A stretch of DNA of 64,000 bases from Alkalinema sp. CACIAM 70d (GTDB lineage Bacteria > Cyanobacteriota > Cyanobacteriia > Leptolyngbyales > Leptolyngbyaceae): the NCBI GenBank assembly GCA_002148405.1, contig MUGG01000179.1, positions 1 to 64,000 on the forward strand. Direction: 5' to 3'. The notes beneath the pieces are model-generated. The model searched no databases. It had not been told where the DNA came from and worked only from the letters and a program-made list of their open reading frames with translations. This document shows, one piece after another, positions 56,804-64,000 of this stretch. The translations under genes were made by a program, and so were the position numbers. Every line of letters begins with the position of its first letter. The stretch's first letter is position 1.

Positions 56804-57337
56804 CTAACCCTCAGTTTTTTGTGGTAGAAGATAAGTCAATCCCGAAACCCAAGTCAGCACCACAGAGCCCCAAAAGGTCACAATCCCCAAAGGTTCATAG
56901 GCCGCTGGCAAGGGAGCAATCAACAGCGCGATCGCAATCATCTGCACTACGGTTTTCACCTTGCCCCAGAGGTTCGCCGCTGGAACCGACCCCGTTTGGA
57001 TAGAAGGATTGACCCGCCAACCCGCGATCGTCAACTCCCGCGCCAAAATCAGAAACACCCCCCAAGCGGGAATTTGCCCCAATTCCACCAACGACATCAA
57101 CGGCGCAAGCACCAGCAACTTATCCACCAACGGATCTAAAAACTTGCCCAAATCTGTCACTTGGTTCAACCGTCGTGCCAAATACCCATCCAACCAATCA
57201 GTACCTGACACCAGCACAAAAATACCGACCATCCACCAGCGCACTGTATCCGTGGGATCCTGCAATCCATACAGCAAAATCGGGACACCCAATAACCGCG
57301 AAATTGTGATCCAAGTAGGTAAGTTTATTTGGGGCAT
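56804..57337 (-). CDS. pgsA: Phosphatidylglycerophosphate synthase
   Basis: 177 residues. It transfers a phosphatidyl group from CDP-diacylglycerol to glycerol-3-phosphate, leading to phosphatidylglycerol, an essential thylakoid lipid. The CDP-alcohol motif D-G-x2-A-R-x8-G-x3-D-x3-D is exact: DGYLARRLNQVTDLGKFLDP then LVDK (about residues 50-73). Four to five membrane helices are predicted. The start MPQINLPTWITISRLLGVPI is standard. The gene is convergent with the ChaN-family gene, only 33 bases away. Confidence 0.95.
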   Translation of the reverse strand: MPQINLPTWITISRLLGVPILLYGLQDPTDTVRWWMVGIFVLVSGTDWLDGYLARRLNQVTDLGKFLDPLVDKLLVLAPLMSLVELGQIPAWGVFLILARELTIAGWRVNPSIQTGSVPAANLWGKVKTVVQMIAIALLIAPLPAAYEPLGIVTFWGSVVLTWVSGLTYLLPQKTEG

Positions 57338-57360
57338 GCAAAATTCTTGATCCTGTCTTT

Positions 57361-57396
57361 CTCTTCTTACCCTACAACCTCTTCTTACCCTACAAC
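57361..57396. repeat. Two 18-base tandem units
   Basis: CTCTTCTTACCCTACAAC occurs twice head to tail, just upstream of pgsA. Confidence 0.85.
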
Positions 57397-57437
57397 GCAG
57401 AGTTGATAGCGGACATCACTAGAAAAGATTACCCACG

Positions 57438-57465
57438 AAAAAAGGAGCCCATTTCGGACTCCTCA
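57438..57465 (-). terminator. Terminator of the sugar transferase gene
   Basis: On the minus strand GAGGAGTCC and GGGCTCC form a stem followed by TTTTTT. It lies about 50 bases after the stop at 57514. Confidence 0.7.
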
Positions 57466-57513
57466 AACCATGAACTCAGGGATAACTTTAAAAATGTTGA
57501 TAGGTTACAAGAA

Positions 57514-58269
57514 TTAGCAAGCACCACTTTTGGTAAATACAATTAAGACAGTTTTTAGGATTAGGCGTAAATCATACTGAACTGACCATTTACGCTGGTA
57601 TTCAAGGTCTAGACGGACGATATCTTCGAAATCTTTAATAGATGACCGTCCATTGGCTTGCCATTCACCGGTAATTCCCGGCTTCACCAGTAAGCGCTTC
57701 CAGTGGTGAGATTCATACTTAGAGACTTCATCCGTGCTGGGAGGCCGAGTTCCCACCAGACTCATGTCACCTAGTAGAACATTCAGGAACTGAGGAAATT
57801 CATCTAAGCTGGTCTTGCGAAGAATCTTGCCAACGCGGGTGACGCGGGGGTCGTTTTCCATTTTGAAGACATGGCCCGATGCTTCATTTCGCCCTTGCAG
57901 TTTTTGCTTCAGCGCATCAGCATTGGTGACCATCGATCGAAACTTCCAAATCCGGAAAACTCGGCCATTTAATCCACAACGCCACTGGCTATATAGCACC
58001 GGGCCGGGATTGTCCAGTTGAATCGCGATCGCAATCGGAACAAATAGGATGGCTGTAACCAGCAGACCGACGACTGCACCCGCAATATCAATTAATCGTT
58101 TTGCTTTGCTATGGATTGACGGATGGGGCCGTTCAATCGAAGCAGATCTAGTCAAAGGAGCCAAAGGCAAAGGAGCACTCATACCTACTTCTCTAGAACG
58201 CAGAGGAGTTGGGCTTTTAGTCATCAACTTAGGGGCGGAAGCTAGTTTAGAGGGAGTAGTGGTAATCAC
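57514..58269 (-). CDS. Polyprenyl-phosphate sugar-1-phosphate transferase
   Basis: 251 residues. This is the bacterial sugar transferase family (WbaP/WcaJ C-terminal type) that starts exopolysaccharide or O-chain repeat units by moving hexose-1-phosphate to undecaprenyl phosphate. One membrane segment (AKRLIDIAGAVVGLLVTAIL onward, about residues 56-85) precedes the catalytic domain. Conserved blocks are FRIWKFRSM, DPRVTRVGKILRKTSLDEFP, FLNVLLGDMSLVGTRPPS, and VKPGITGEWQANGRS. The N-terminal 50 residues are Ser/Pro-rich. No other polysaccharide genes are adjacent. Confidence 0.93.
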   Translation of the reverse strand: MITTTPSKLASAPKLMTKSPTPLRSREVGMSAPLPLAPLTRSASIERPHPSIHSKAKRLIDIAGAVVGLLVTAILFVPIAIAIQLDNPGPVLYSQWRCGLNGRVFRIWKFRSMVTNADALKQKLQGRNEASGHVFKMENDPRVTRVGKILRKTSLDEFPQFLNVLLGDMSLVGTRPPSTDEVSKYESHHWKRLLVKPGITGEWQANGRSSIKDFEDIVRLDLEYQRKWSVQYDLRLILKTVLIVFTKSGAC

Positions 58270-58962
58270 GGGTAGCAGTCAGGATTGAATAAACGACTCA
58301 TGTCTCTCTTGACCACATCTTATGGGGCATAATTAGCTGGAAGCCAGCATTCATGGACACTTTTGCTCAATCTTTGAACTGCTTAGGGGTTTTATGAAGT
58401 TCAGGTATAATCTCTCAGCAATGTTCCTGACTTTGGGAGTCTCCATCCCTACAAAGAGTGAAATCTTCCCATACCCCCCAAATCCCATGAGATAGTCAAC
58501 TGGCTAAGGTTATACTTCTCATTCAAGTAGCCGGAGTCTCTGCGCTAAACAGCGGAATTCTAAGGTTACGCTGGGCTCACCTCAAGCAGGCTTACGTCAC
58601 TCTGCAGGCATCCAGACTGACTTGAGCATTACTCATTTTTTGATGGGGGTTCGATGGGGCTCTGACTCACTCAATTTTATTAACTAAAAATTTCACCGAT
58701 GATCGTGGTCGCCATTTAGGTTGCGGTATTACATTCTAGAAAACGCAAGCTGAGAGCCAGGTCGTTCTAGAGTTTGCTGCAACCTTAGCGGCAATGACTA
58801 TAGCTCGCCCTACCTAGCAAGTATGGCAACTATGCCCAAGTCCAGAGATCCGTATTATTGCTCTTGATTACTTTTTAATGACTTCTTGCGCACGTCTTGA
58901 GCATTTTCTTGAGCACTATTTAATCATTTGGATTTGGAAATTTATTGCATTACACGATCGAA
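58270..58962. other. Gene-free region upstream of the sugar transferase
   Basis: 693 bases with no credible ORF, known RNA or terminator that I could identify. It lies upstream of the sugar transferase gene and downstream of the coiled-coil gene (both minus strand). A long leader for the former is possible. Confidence 0.4.
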
Positions 58963-60270
58963 TCAGGCATCTTTAGGCGCAGAGCTGATCGAAGGAACAT
59001 CTGCAAAGATTGCATGAATTTCATCTAAAGTGAGGTCATCAGACGGTTTATCGCTGCGATCGGAAACTGGTTGATCAGACACCTGACTCGTTGGATTTGC
59101 AGCGACTGGTTGAATTCCTCTAGGCACAGGATTCGCTGTGGGCGTCTCAGAGTCCCATTCGGGACTATCAAATAACGTTTCCACAGTCATTTGGCTGGCA
59201 TTGTTGTCCGGGATAAAGAATTCATCAGCGAACAAATCATCCATAGTCCTGAGAGTCAGATCTTCCATACAGCTCTCACCCACGGCAGGCTGTACCACCT
59301 GAGCATCCACAGTAGGCTGTACCACCTGAGAGGGAGAATCGGATTGTAAAGATTCTTCTTGCTCCTCCCAAATATTAAACAAGTCTGAAAGGTTATGAAT
59401 GGTATCGGATTGAGAGGCCGATTGGAGGGACACGGGGGGCAAACTCTCCAGATTTGAACCAGATTGCGGCTCTAGAGGGAAAACCGTGGCTTGCTCTTCA
59501 GAAATCTGATTCTGGGGAGACTGGGAGGAAACGACCAACGAACGGGAAGGGGATTCTGGAGTTGTAGCGGGTTGAGCTGTAGCGGGTTGTACTGTAGTGG
59601 GTTGTACTGTATCCAGCGCTGGTTCTGCCTGGGGGGCATGAATGTAAGCAGAAGCCTCACGACCCAGTTGCTGCGCTAGATGATTAACCAGAGAACTAAA
59701 GAGAACTTCCCCTTGATGGCCTAAACCATGCATACGATCGATCCCGTGAGCTAAGGACTCTTGGTAAGTGTCTAAATTTCTTTGCAAAGAATTTAAAGCC
59801 AGATGGAGACTGGTATCCATACTAGTGAGCAGATGATCCGTACGATCGCGGAGAGCTTGTAAGCGCTCTACTTCTGCACTGTCTAGCGTAGGCTGTGGTT
59901 GGGCCAGAATCTGGACTTTGCGGGCTTCTAAGGTGCGGATTTCCTGAAGCAAGCTATCCCGTTGCTGATTGAGGGTTGCAATTTCGGTTTGCAAGGGCTG
60001 GATGAGCTGAAGACGCAACTGCTCTAAATCGGTACTCAGCGCCGCAAGAGAAGCCACACTAGGCGGCACTGAGGCAGATGAAGTCACTTCAGCCGAAGGA
60101 GAAACGGGGGGCCTTTGTTGCATGACCAAAAAGTTGCGAACTCGCTCTAGAGTGCGCTTTTGAAGCCGCAGTCGCGTCCAATATGTCCAAAAACGGAAAC
60201 TTCTAGGTTGACGTAACACACGATCGATTTCAGCAATTAGGGCTTGAACTTGCTCAATTTGGTAGGTCAC
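58963..60270 (-). CDS. Coiled-coil protein with acidic C-terminal half
   Basis: 435 residues, not assigned to a named family. The N-terminal helix (YQIEQVQALIAEIDRVLRQ, then RSFRFWTYWTRLRLQKRTLERV) is basic and aromatic. A coiled coil spans about residues 75-200 (DLEQLRLQLIQPLQTEIATL onward). A Gln/Pro/Thr repeat (TVQPTTVQPATAQPATT, about 218-234) follows, encoded by 15-base DNA repeats at 59565-59615. The second half is low-complexity and acidic, with short hydrophobic-acidic motifs such as LSDLFNIWEE, MDDLFADEFF and LDEIHAIFADV that could be docking peptides. It is cytoplasmic by composition. Confidence 0.65.
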   Translation of the reverse strand: MTYQIEQVQALIAEIDRVLRQPRSFRFWTYWTRLRLQKRTLERVRNFLVMQQRPPVSPSAEVTSSASVPPSVASLAALSTDLEQLRLQLIQPLQTEIATLNQQRDSLLQEIRTLEARKVQILAQPQPTLDSAEVERLQALRDRTDHLLTSMDTSLHLALNSLQRNLDTYQESLAHGIDRMHGLGHQGEVLFSSLVNHLAQQLGREASAYIHAPQAEPALDTVQPTTVQPATAQPATTPESPSRSLVVSSQSPQNQISEEQATVFPLEPQSGSNLESLPPVSLQSASQSDTIHNLSDLFNIWEEQEESLQSDSPSQVVQPTVDAQVVQPAVGESCMEDLTLRTMDDLFADEFFIPDNNASQMTVETLFDSPEWDSETPTANPVPRGIQPVAANPTSQVSDQPVSDRSDKPSDDLTLDEIHAIFADVPSISSAPKDA

Positions 60271-61186
60271 ACAGCCTTCCTCACATAACTCTCAACTTCA
60301 TCCGTTGATCAACCAATACAGCCACAGAAACATTGACTGGATCCCGACAATCTGGAATTGGACAGCTAAGGCTTCAACTGATGGGGGCTTTTCAATTTTC
60401 ACAGTCGTTGAGCCCAATAGTTACTGAGCCTAATTGTTACTGAACCCAATAGTCATTGTGCCCATTTCCGTTCCCATTTTGGGCCGACGAATAGAATTTG
60501 TGAAACCAAAATTGAAGGGACTCAATTATTCAGGGAAACTACAGAGGAAAAATTGTGATTCAGACTGATTAGAACGTTGAATTGGCTGATGAACCTATCT
60601 TCAAAACCCAAAAATCGAGCCAACTTGGGGAGGCACGCCCTAAAAAATCTTTAGCCGGGATAAAAAAAGTATCAAGTTCCTAGGGGTCTGCTTTGTTTAG
60701 AACCATGATTTTATAAAGGGACGGCACTGTGGGTTGAGCACTGTGGGTTGAGCACTGTGGGTTGAGCACTGTGGGTTAAACATTAGAATGCATGTTGAGT
60801 AGCTTTTCCTAAAATGCCTGCGGATCTTCATAGGGTCTAGGGATGGGTTGGCCTGTGAGTGACAAAAGTGAGCGACAAATTAGCTCGAACGAGCGATCGA
60901 CTTTTTGGAGAGCCTAGCGTGGTAAAACCGTTGAGGGACGCAAAACTGGCTAGCGACGTAAAACTTAAAGATACAAAGCAGGATTCAACGCCTAGAATTA
61001 AGCCGTTATGCTGAAGAGCAGGTAACCTATTGGATGTTGACCTATGTACATCAATAGGGTGAGTGATAGTATCTAAAAATCCAACTGCTCCAAACTGAGT
61101 CTAGACGAGGGGAGAAGTTTTGTTCCTGAAACAGTTGCAGAATTCATGCAATAGAGTTTGAATATTGGACGTTTGGTTAGGGGGTT
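60271..61186. other. Gene-free region upstream of the Crp/Fnr gene, with two tandem repeats
   Basis: 916 bases without a credible ORF. 60409-60465 holds about 3.5 units of a 16-base repeat (TGAGCCCAATAGTTAC). 60724-60779 holds four exact or near-exact 14-base units. The last 160 bases should contain the promoter of the regulator. Confidence 0.5.
60724..60779. repeat. Four 14-base tandem units
   Basis: GCACTGTGGGTTGA is repeated four times head to tail; the last unit ends TTAA. The array is non-coding. Confidence 0.92.
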
Positions 61187-61885
61187 ATGGAAGATTGGTC
61201 ATCGCGGGAATCTAATGGCGACATGCTGATTCGATCGGCTCCCTTTTTTCAGGGGCTACCGGAAGAGGCTGTAGAGCGGGCTGTTTGCCATATGGTGACC
61301 CGAAGTCATCCCCCCAATCAAGTAATTCTGCTGGAAAATGATTGGGGAACTTCGGTCTATTTCATTCTGAGTGGATGGGTAAAAATTCGTACCTATAATC
61401 TCGATGGGAAAGAAGTTACCTTAAATATTTTGGGTAAGGGTGAGCTTTTTGGCGAAATGGCTCCGTTGGACGAAGTGCCTCGATCGACCGATGTCATCAC
61501 CCTGGCTCCAACGTTGATTGGTAATATGCCTGCTCAGGATTTTGTTAACTTGCTGAATACAGAACCCCAAGCGGGGATCCGCCTTGCACAGCTTATGGCA
61601 CGGCGGCTGCGGCAGGTTAATCGGCGATTGCGCCTGCGCGAATCAGATAGTACTTCGCGGGTGGCGGATGTGTTGCTCTTTCTAGCGGAAGGGCAAGGGA
61701 TCAAGGTCGCAGGGGGAATTGAAGTCCCCAATCTACCCCATCGGGAATTGAGTAGCTTAAGCGGGTTGGCTCGGGAAACAGTGACACGGGTGCTGAGCAA
61801 ACTCGAAAAGAAAGAGTTAATTCTCCGCGAGCGAGAAGTCATGCGGATTCCGGACACCCATGCCTTAGAACGGCTGATGCTGTAA
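61187..61885 (+). CDS. Crp/Fnr family transcriptional regulator
   Basis: 232 residues. An N-terminal cNMP-binding roll (about residues 15-130) contains PPNQVILLENDWGTSVYFIL, SGWVKIRTYNLDGKEVTLNI, LGKGELFGEMAPLDEVPRST. The loop GEMAPLDEVPRST differs from the classical cAMP pocket (GELALIxxxPRAA), so the effector is uncertain. A dimer helix and a winged helix-turn-helix follow (about 160-225), with recognition helix LSGLARETVTRVLSKLEKK. The helix is unlike NtcA (which has RVTVTRLL). No Shine-Dalgarno sequence is obvious. A terminator follows at 61936, so the gene is monocistronic. Confidence 0.9.
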   Translation: MEDWSSRESNGDMLIRSAPFFQGLPEEAVERAVCHMVTRSHPPNQVILLENDWGTSVYFILSGWVKIRTYNLDGKEVTLNILGKGELFGEMAPLDEVPRSTDVITLAPTLIGNMPAQDFVNLLNTEPQAGIRLAQLMARRLRQVNRRLRLRESDSTSRVADVLLFLAEGQGIKVAGGIEVPNLPHRELSSLSGLARETVTRVLSKLEKKELILREREVMRIPDTHALERLML

Positions 61886-61935
61886 TTCCTGAGTCGGTAG
61901 TCAACGCAGGCGACAGTCAACGCAGGCTGTAGGAA

Positions 61936-61967
61936 TTGAGCGAGTAACTTCTGCTTGCTCAATTTTT
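61936..61967 (+). terminator. Terminator of the Crp/Fnr gene
   Basis: TTGAGCGAG pairs with CTTGCTCAA (9 bp, one G-U) and is followed by TTTTT. It lies 50 bases past the stop. Confidence 0.75.
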
Positions 61968-61999
61968 GTGCGATCGTCAGCACCCGTTGCCCTACCCCC

Positions 62000-63616
62000 C
62001 TAAACTCGAGCGGGTTCTACTTCCAGTACTGGTACCAATTTGAGTCGGTACTCTGCTTCAAAACTAGGTTTCTTATAGGTTAAGCTCCACAGTTCTAGGG
62101 CGCAGTCATCACTGGGTTGAACAGGGCTGATGAAGAGGCGCATTTCCTGCCGTTCTGGCAAAATTTGACACCGTATGGATCTGACCGAGCCCAGTTGTCG
62201 CCGATCGAGGGCGACTGCAAGGCGCAGGAGGGGATGCAATTGCTCGACCACACGGCGATGTTTTTTGCTGGTTAGGTTGCGGTAGGTTTCATGCTTCTTT
62301 TTGGGTGAGTTTTTGCGGTGATAGCGGGCGAGATTGGCGATCGTTTCCAATTCCATCTCGTTGTACCCCAAGAGATCAGCATGGCGGATTAGATAGTAGG
62401 AATGCTTGTGGTGGGCATCATGGCTGACGTGGTGACCGCAGTTATGCAAAATCGCGGCGGCCCAGAGCAAGTCCCGTTCTTCTGCTCCCCACTGATGCAG
62501 TTTGCCTTGGGTTTGGTCAAATAAATCCAAGGCAAACTTGGCGACTCGTTCACTGTAGGGTAAGTTGACTTGATACTTTTGCGCGGTTTTGTAAACACTC
62601 CGTTGACGAACCGATCCCTGATAGCGCAGGCGATCCTCAATCAGACCATGGGTAATCATCCAATCGACAACGACCCCTTCCCGCAGCGATCGTTCACAAA
62701 TGGTAATGTTGTCGGATCCGAGCAACGTCATGGCCTCTTGCAACACCAACCCCCCTGCCAGGATAATTTCCGCCCGTCGTTCGGACATGCCTGGAATCGT
62801 GATCCGTTCTGCAAACTTCATCCGGCGCAGACGATTTAGCCAATCCCGTAAATCTGCCAAACTCATTTGGTAGCCATTCAGCGGATTGGGCACAGTGCCA
62901 AATTTTTCCCTTGCATGGAGTGTGGCTAAAGCTTCGATCGTGCCAGAAGTACCCACCATCTTGATGGTTTCGCCCGGTTTAATCTGGCTTTGAATTTCTT
63001 CGATCGGACGTTCCAGCATCCCGCGAATGTAGGCTTGCAGGGCGAGGAATTCTGTGGAGTTAATGGGATCCGTGGAGATAAAATCGGCAGTTAGGCGAAC
63101 GGCTCCCACCTTAGTACTGCTCAAGCTGCGGGGTTCGTGGCCATCCCCTAGAATCAGTTCTGTCGATCCTCCGCCAATATCAATAATGACGTGGGGCTGG
63201 GCATTGAGCGTCATACCCGATAGAACACCCAGGTAAATTCGGCGAGCTTCCTCAGGGCCAGAAATTAAGTTAATCCACAGTCCAAGAGTTCTTTCGACCG
63301 TTTGTAAAAATTCCTGCCCATTGGGTGCTTCCCGCACGGCACTGGTGGCAACGGCAATAATTTCGTCTGCGTGGAGACTAGTGGCAATTTCCTGGCACCG
63401 TTTCAGAGCCGTGATTGCCCGCTCCATCGCTACCGGAGTCAGATTGCCTGTAAGTTTGTCCCGATCGCCCAGCCGCACGGTTGATTTATCCCGGGCCACG
63501 ATTGTAAAGGCTGGGATGGCAGGCTGCACCTTGACCACCACCATGTGAATCGAGTTGGTGCCTACATCAATGGAGGCCAGAATGTAATCCCGATCGTTGG
63601 ACAAATCAGAAGACAT
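62000..63616 (-). CDS. ppx: Exopolyphosphatase / pppGpp phosphohydrolase family
   Basis: 538 residues from the ATG at 63616, giving MSSDLSNDRDYILASIDVGT. An upstream ATG at 63760 would add 48 unsupported residues. The Ppx/GppA actin-like ATPase fold shows IDVGTNSIHMVVVKV (phosphate 1), AVATSAVREAPNG, HVIIDIGGGSTELILGDG (phosphate 2) and GTSGTIEALA. The C-terminal part (from about residue 335) is an HD-like domain with LHNCGHHVSHDAHHKHSYYL. The enzyme releases phosphate from polyphosphate or from pppGpp. It is convergent with the Crp/Fnr gene. Confidence 0.93.
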   Translation of the reverse strand: MSSDLSNDRDYILASIDVGTNSIHMVVVKVQPAIPAFTIVARDKSTVRLGDRDKLTGNLTPVAMERAITALKRCQEIATSLHADEIIAVATSAVREAPNGQEFLQTVERTLGLWINLISGPEEARRIYLGVLSGMTLNAQPHVIIDIGGGSTELILGDGHEPRSLSSTKVGAVRLTADFISTDPINSTEFLALQAYIRGMLERPIEEIQSQIKPGETIKMVGTSGTIEALATLHAREKFGTVPNPLNGYQMSLADLRDWLNRLRRMKFAERITIPGMSERRAEIILAGGLVLQEAMTLLGSDNITICERSLREGVVVDWMITHGLIEDRLRYQGSVRQRSVYKTAQKYQVNLPYSERVAKFALDLFDQTQGKLHQWGAEERDLLWAAAILHNCGHHVSHDAHHKHSYYLIRHADLLGYNEMELETIANLARYHRKNSPKKKHETYRNLTSKKHRRVVEQLHPLLRLAVALDRRQLGSVRSIRCQILPERQEMRLFISPVQPSDDCALELWSLTYKKPSFEAEYRLKLVPVLEVEPARV

Positions 63617-63939
63617 AACAGTTGAGGTCAAAGGCTGGGTTGAATTCACTATGGTTACCACAGCGACAACAGGAAAAGAGGGGGCAGAATGGATGCGAGA
63701 AAACCCGGTCAATCGATCGCAGAAGCTTACAGACACATTGCCATCAGGGCTGGCAAACAATGGCTAGCAAGCAATGGCTGCTCACAGGTATCTTACTGGC
63801 TTCTCCGATTTTTTTGATCAGAGAAAGGATAGCTTTTGCGGCAAAATACCCCCTTGTGTCGCGACCTGCTCGCCCCCTACCATAATTCCAGTCCGGTCAC
63901 GCCCAATTCCTTAGGTTCGTTTTTTGTCTTGTATTTTTT

Positions 63940-64000
63940 ATGGTTATGTTTCACGATCGCCCACCCCAGCCTGCCCCCGTAGAACCCACGTGGTGGACGA
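63940..64000 (+). CDS. Possible start of an unrecognised gene, cut by the window edge
   Basis: An ATG at 63940 reads MVMFHDRPPQPAPVEPTWWT to the edge; a second ATG follows at 63946. The Pro-rich start is open, but too short to assign. The region 63617-63939 between ppx and this point holds no other credible gene. Confidence 0.3.
   Translation, partial: MVMFHDRPPQPAPVEPTWWT

Noticed and set aside
63617..63760. Longer N-terminus for ppx
   Set aside because: The 48 extra residues have no family match, and the ATG at 63616 gives the normal opening.

Overview
The window is a stretch of cyanobacterial chromosome. The evidence is the Ycf3 photosystem I assembly factor, photosystem I subunit PsaD, a carotenoid desaturase of the CrtD type, RNA polymerase with the split gamma (rpoC1) and beta-prime (rpoC2) subunits, the pipX-pipY-sepF-proC gene order, several cyanobacteria-only small families (DUF1815, DUF2839, DUF1517), and very frequent GCGATCGC-type octamers. 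No heterocyst, nif or phage genes are seen, and I do not name a genus. I saw no rRNA or tRNA gene and no CRISPR array.

Layout. 1-3.6 kb: a structured RNA leader cut by the window edge, then gatC, ycf3 and a Nudix gene on the minus strand and crtD on the plus strand. 3.6-9 kb: a MITE-like repeat, an unknown gene, a large membrane-anchored repeat protein, a Uma2-family protein and fabG. 9-14.4 kb: an SLH/OprB porin, a UspA protein, hisD, rpsT and tatD. 14.6-24.3 kb: the rpoB-rpoC1-rpoC2 operon with a clear sigma-70-type promoter and terminator. 24.4-32.3 kb: a KimA-like potassium permease, DUF1517, a lipoprotein, a frameshifted helicase-like gene, DUF2839, DUF1815 and an alpha/beta hydrolase. 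32.6-36.3 kb: pipX, pipY, sepF and proC, linking nitrogen/carbon signalling, PLP homeostasis, division and proline synthesis. 37.4-46.7 kb: an MFS transporter, a cNMP-binding protein, psaD, trpE, a rhomboid protease, DUF72, a second Uma2 protein, an unusual PlsY-like/PPDK-like fusion and an SH3 protein.

46.7-54 kb is an accessory island. It holds two copies of a cassette made of terminator, about 75-80-codon gene, structured leader RNA and promoter. It also holds a decayed MazF-type toxin with an intact DUF2281-type antitoxin, an ORF broken by an in-frame TAG, a frameshifted gcvT, a two-TM protein divergent from an HTH/TRADD-N-like/pentapeptide protein, and a UPF0175-DUF3368 toxin-antitoxin pair between direct repeats. 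54.2-64 kb returns to core genes: hom, a ChaN-family gene, pgsA, a sugar transferase, a coiled-coil protein, a Crp/Fnr regulator and ppx.

The strongest candidate for something undescribed is the leader RNA. Three diverged copies share a compensated closing stem, two helices, a conserved core and a TTGACA promoter. In the two complete copies an 11-bp hairpin covers the Shine-Dalgarno sequence of the small paralogous gene. The second candidate is the divergent TRADD-N-type pair at 50.5-52.4 kb. A quality caution: gcvT, the helicase-like gene and the DUF3368 toxin gene are each exactly one base short, which could be real decay or homopolymer error.
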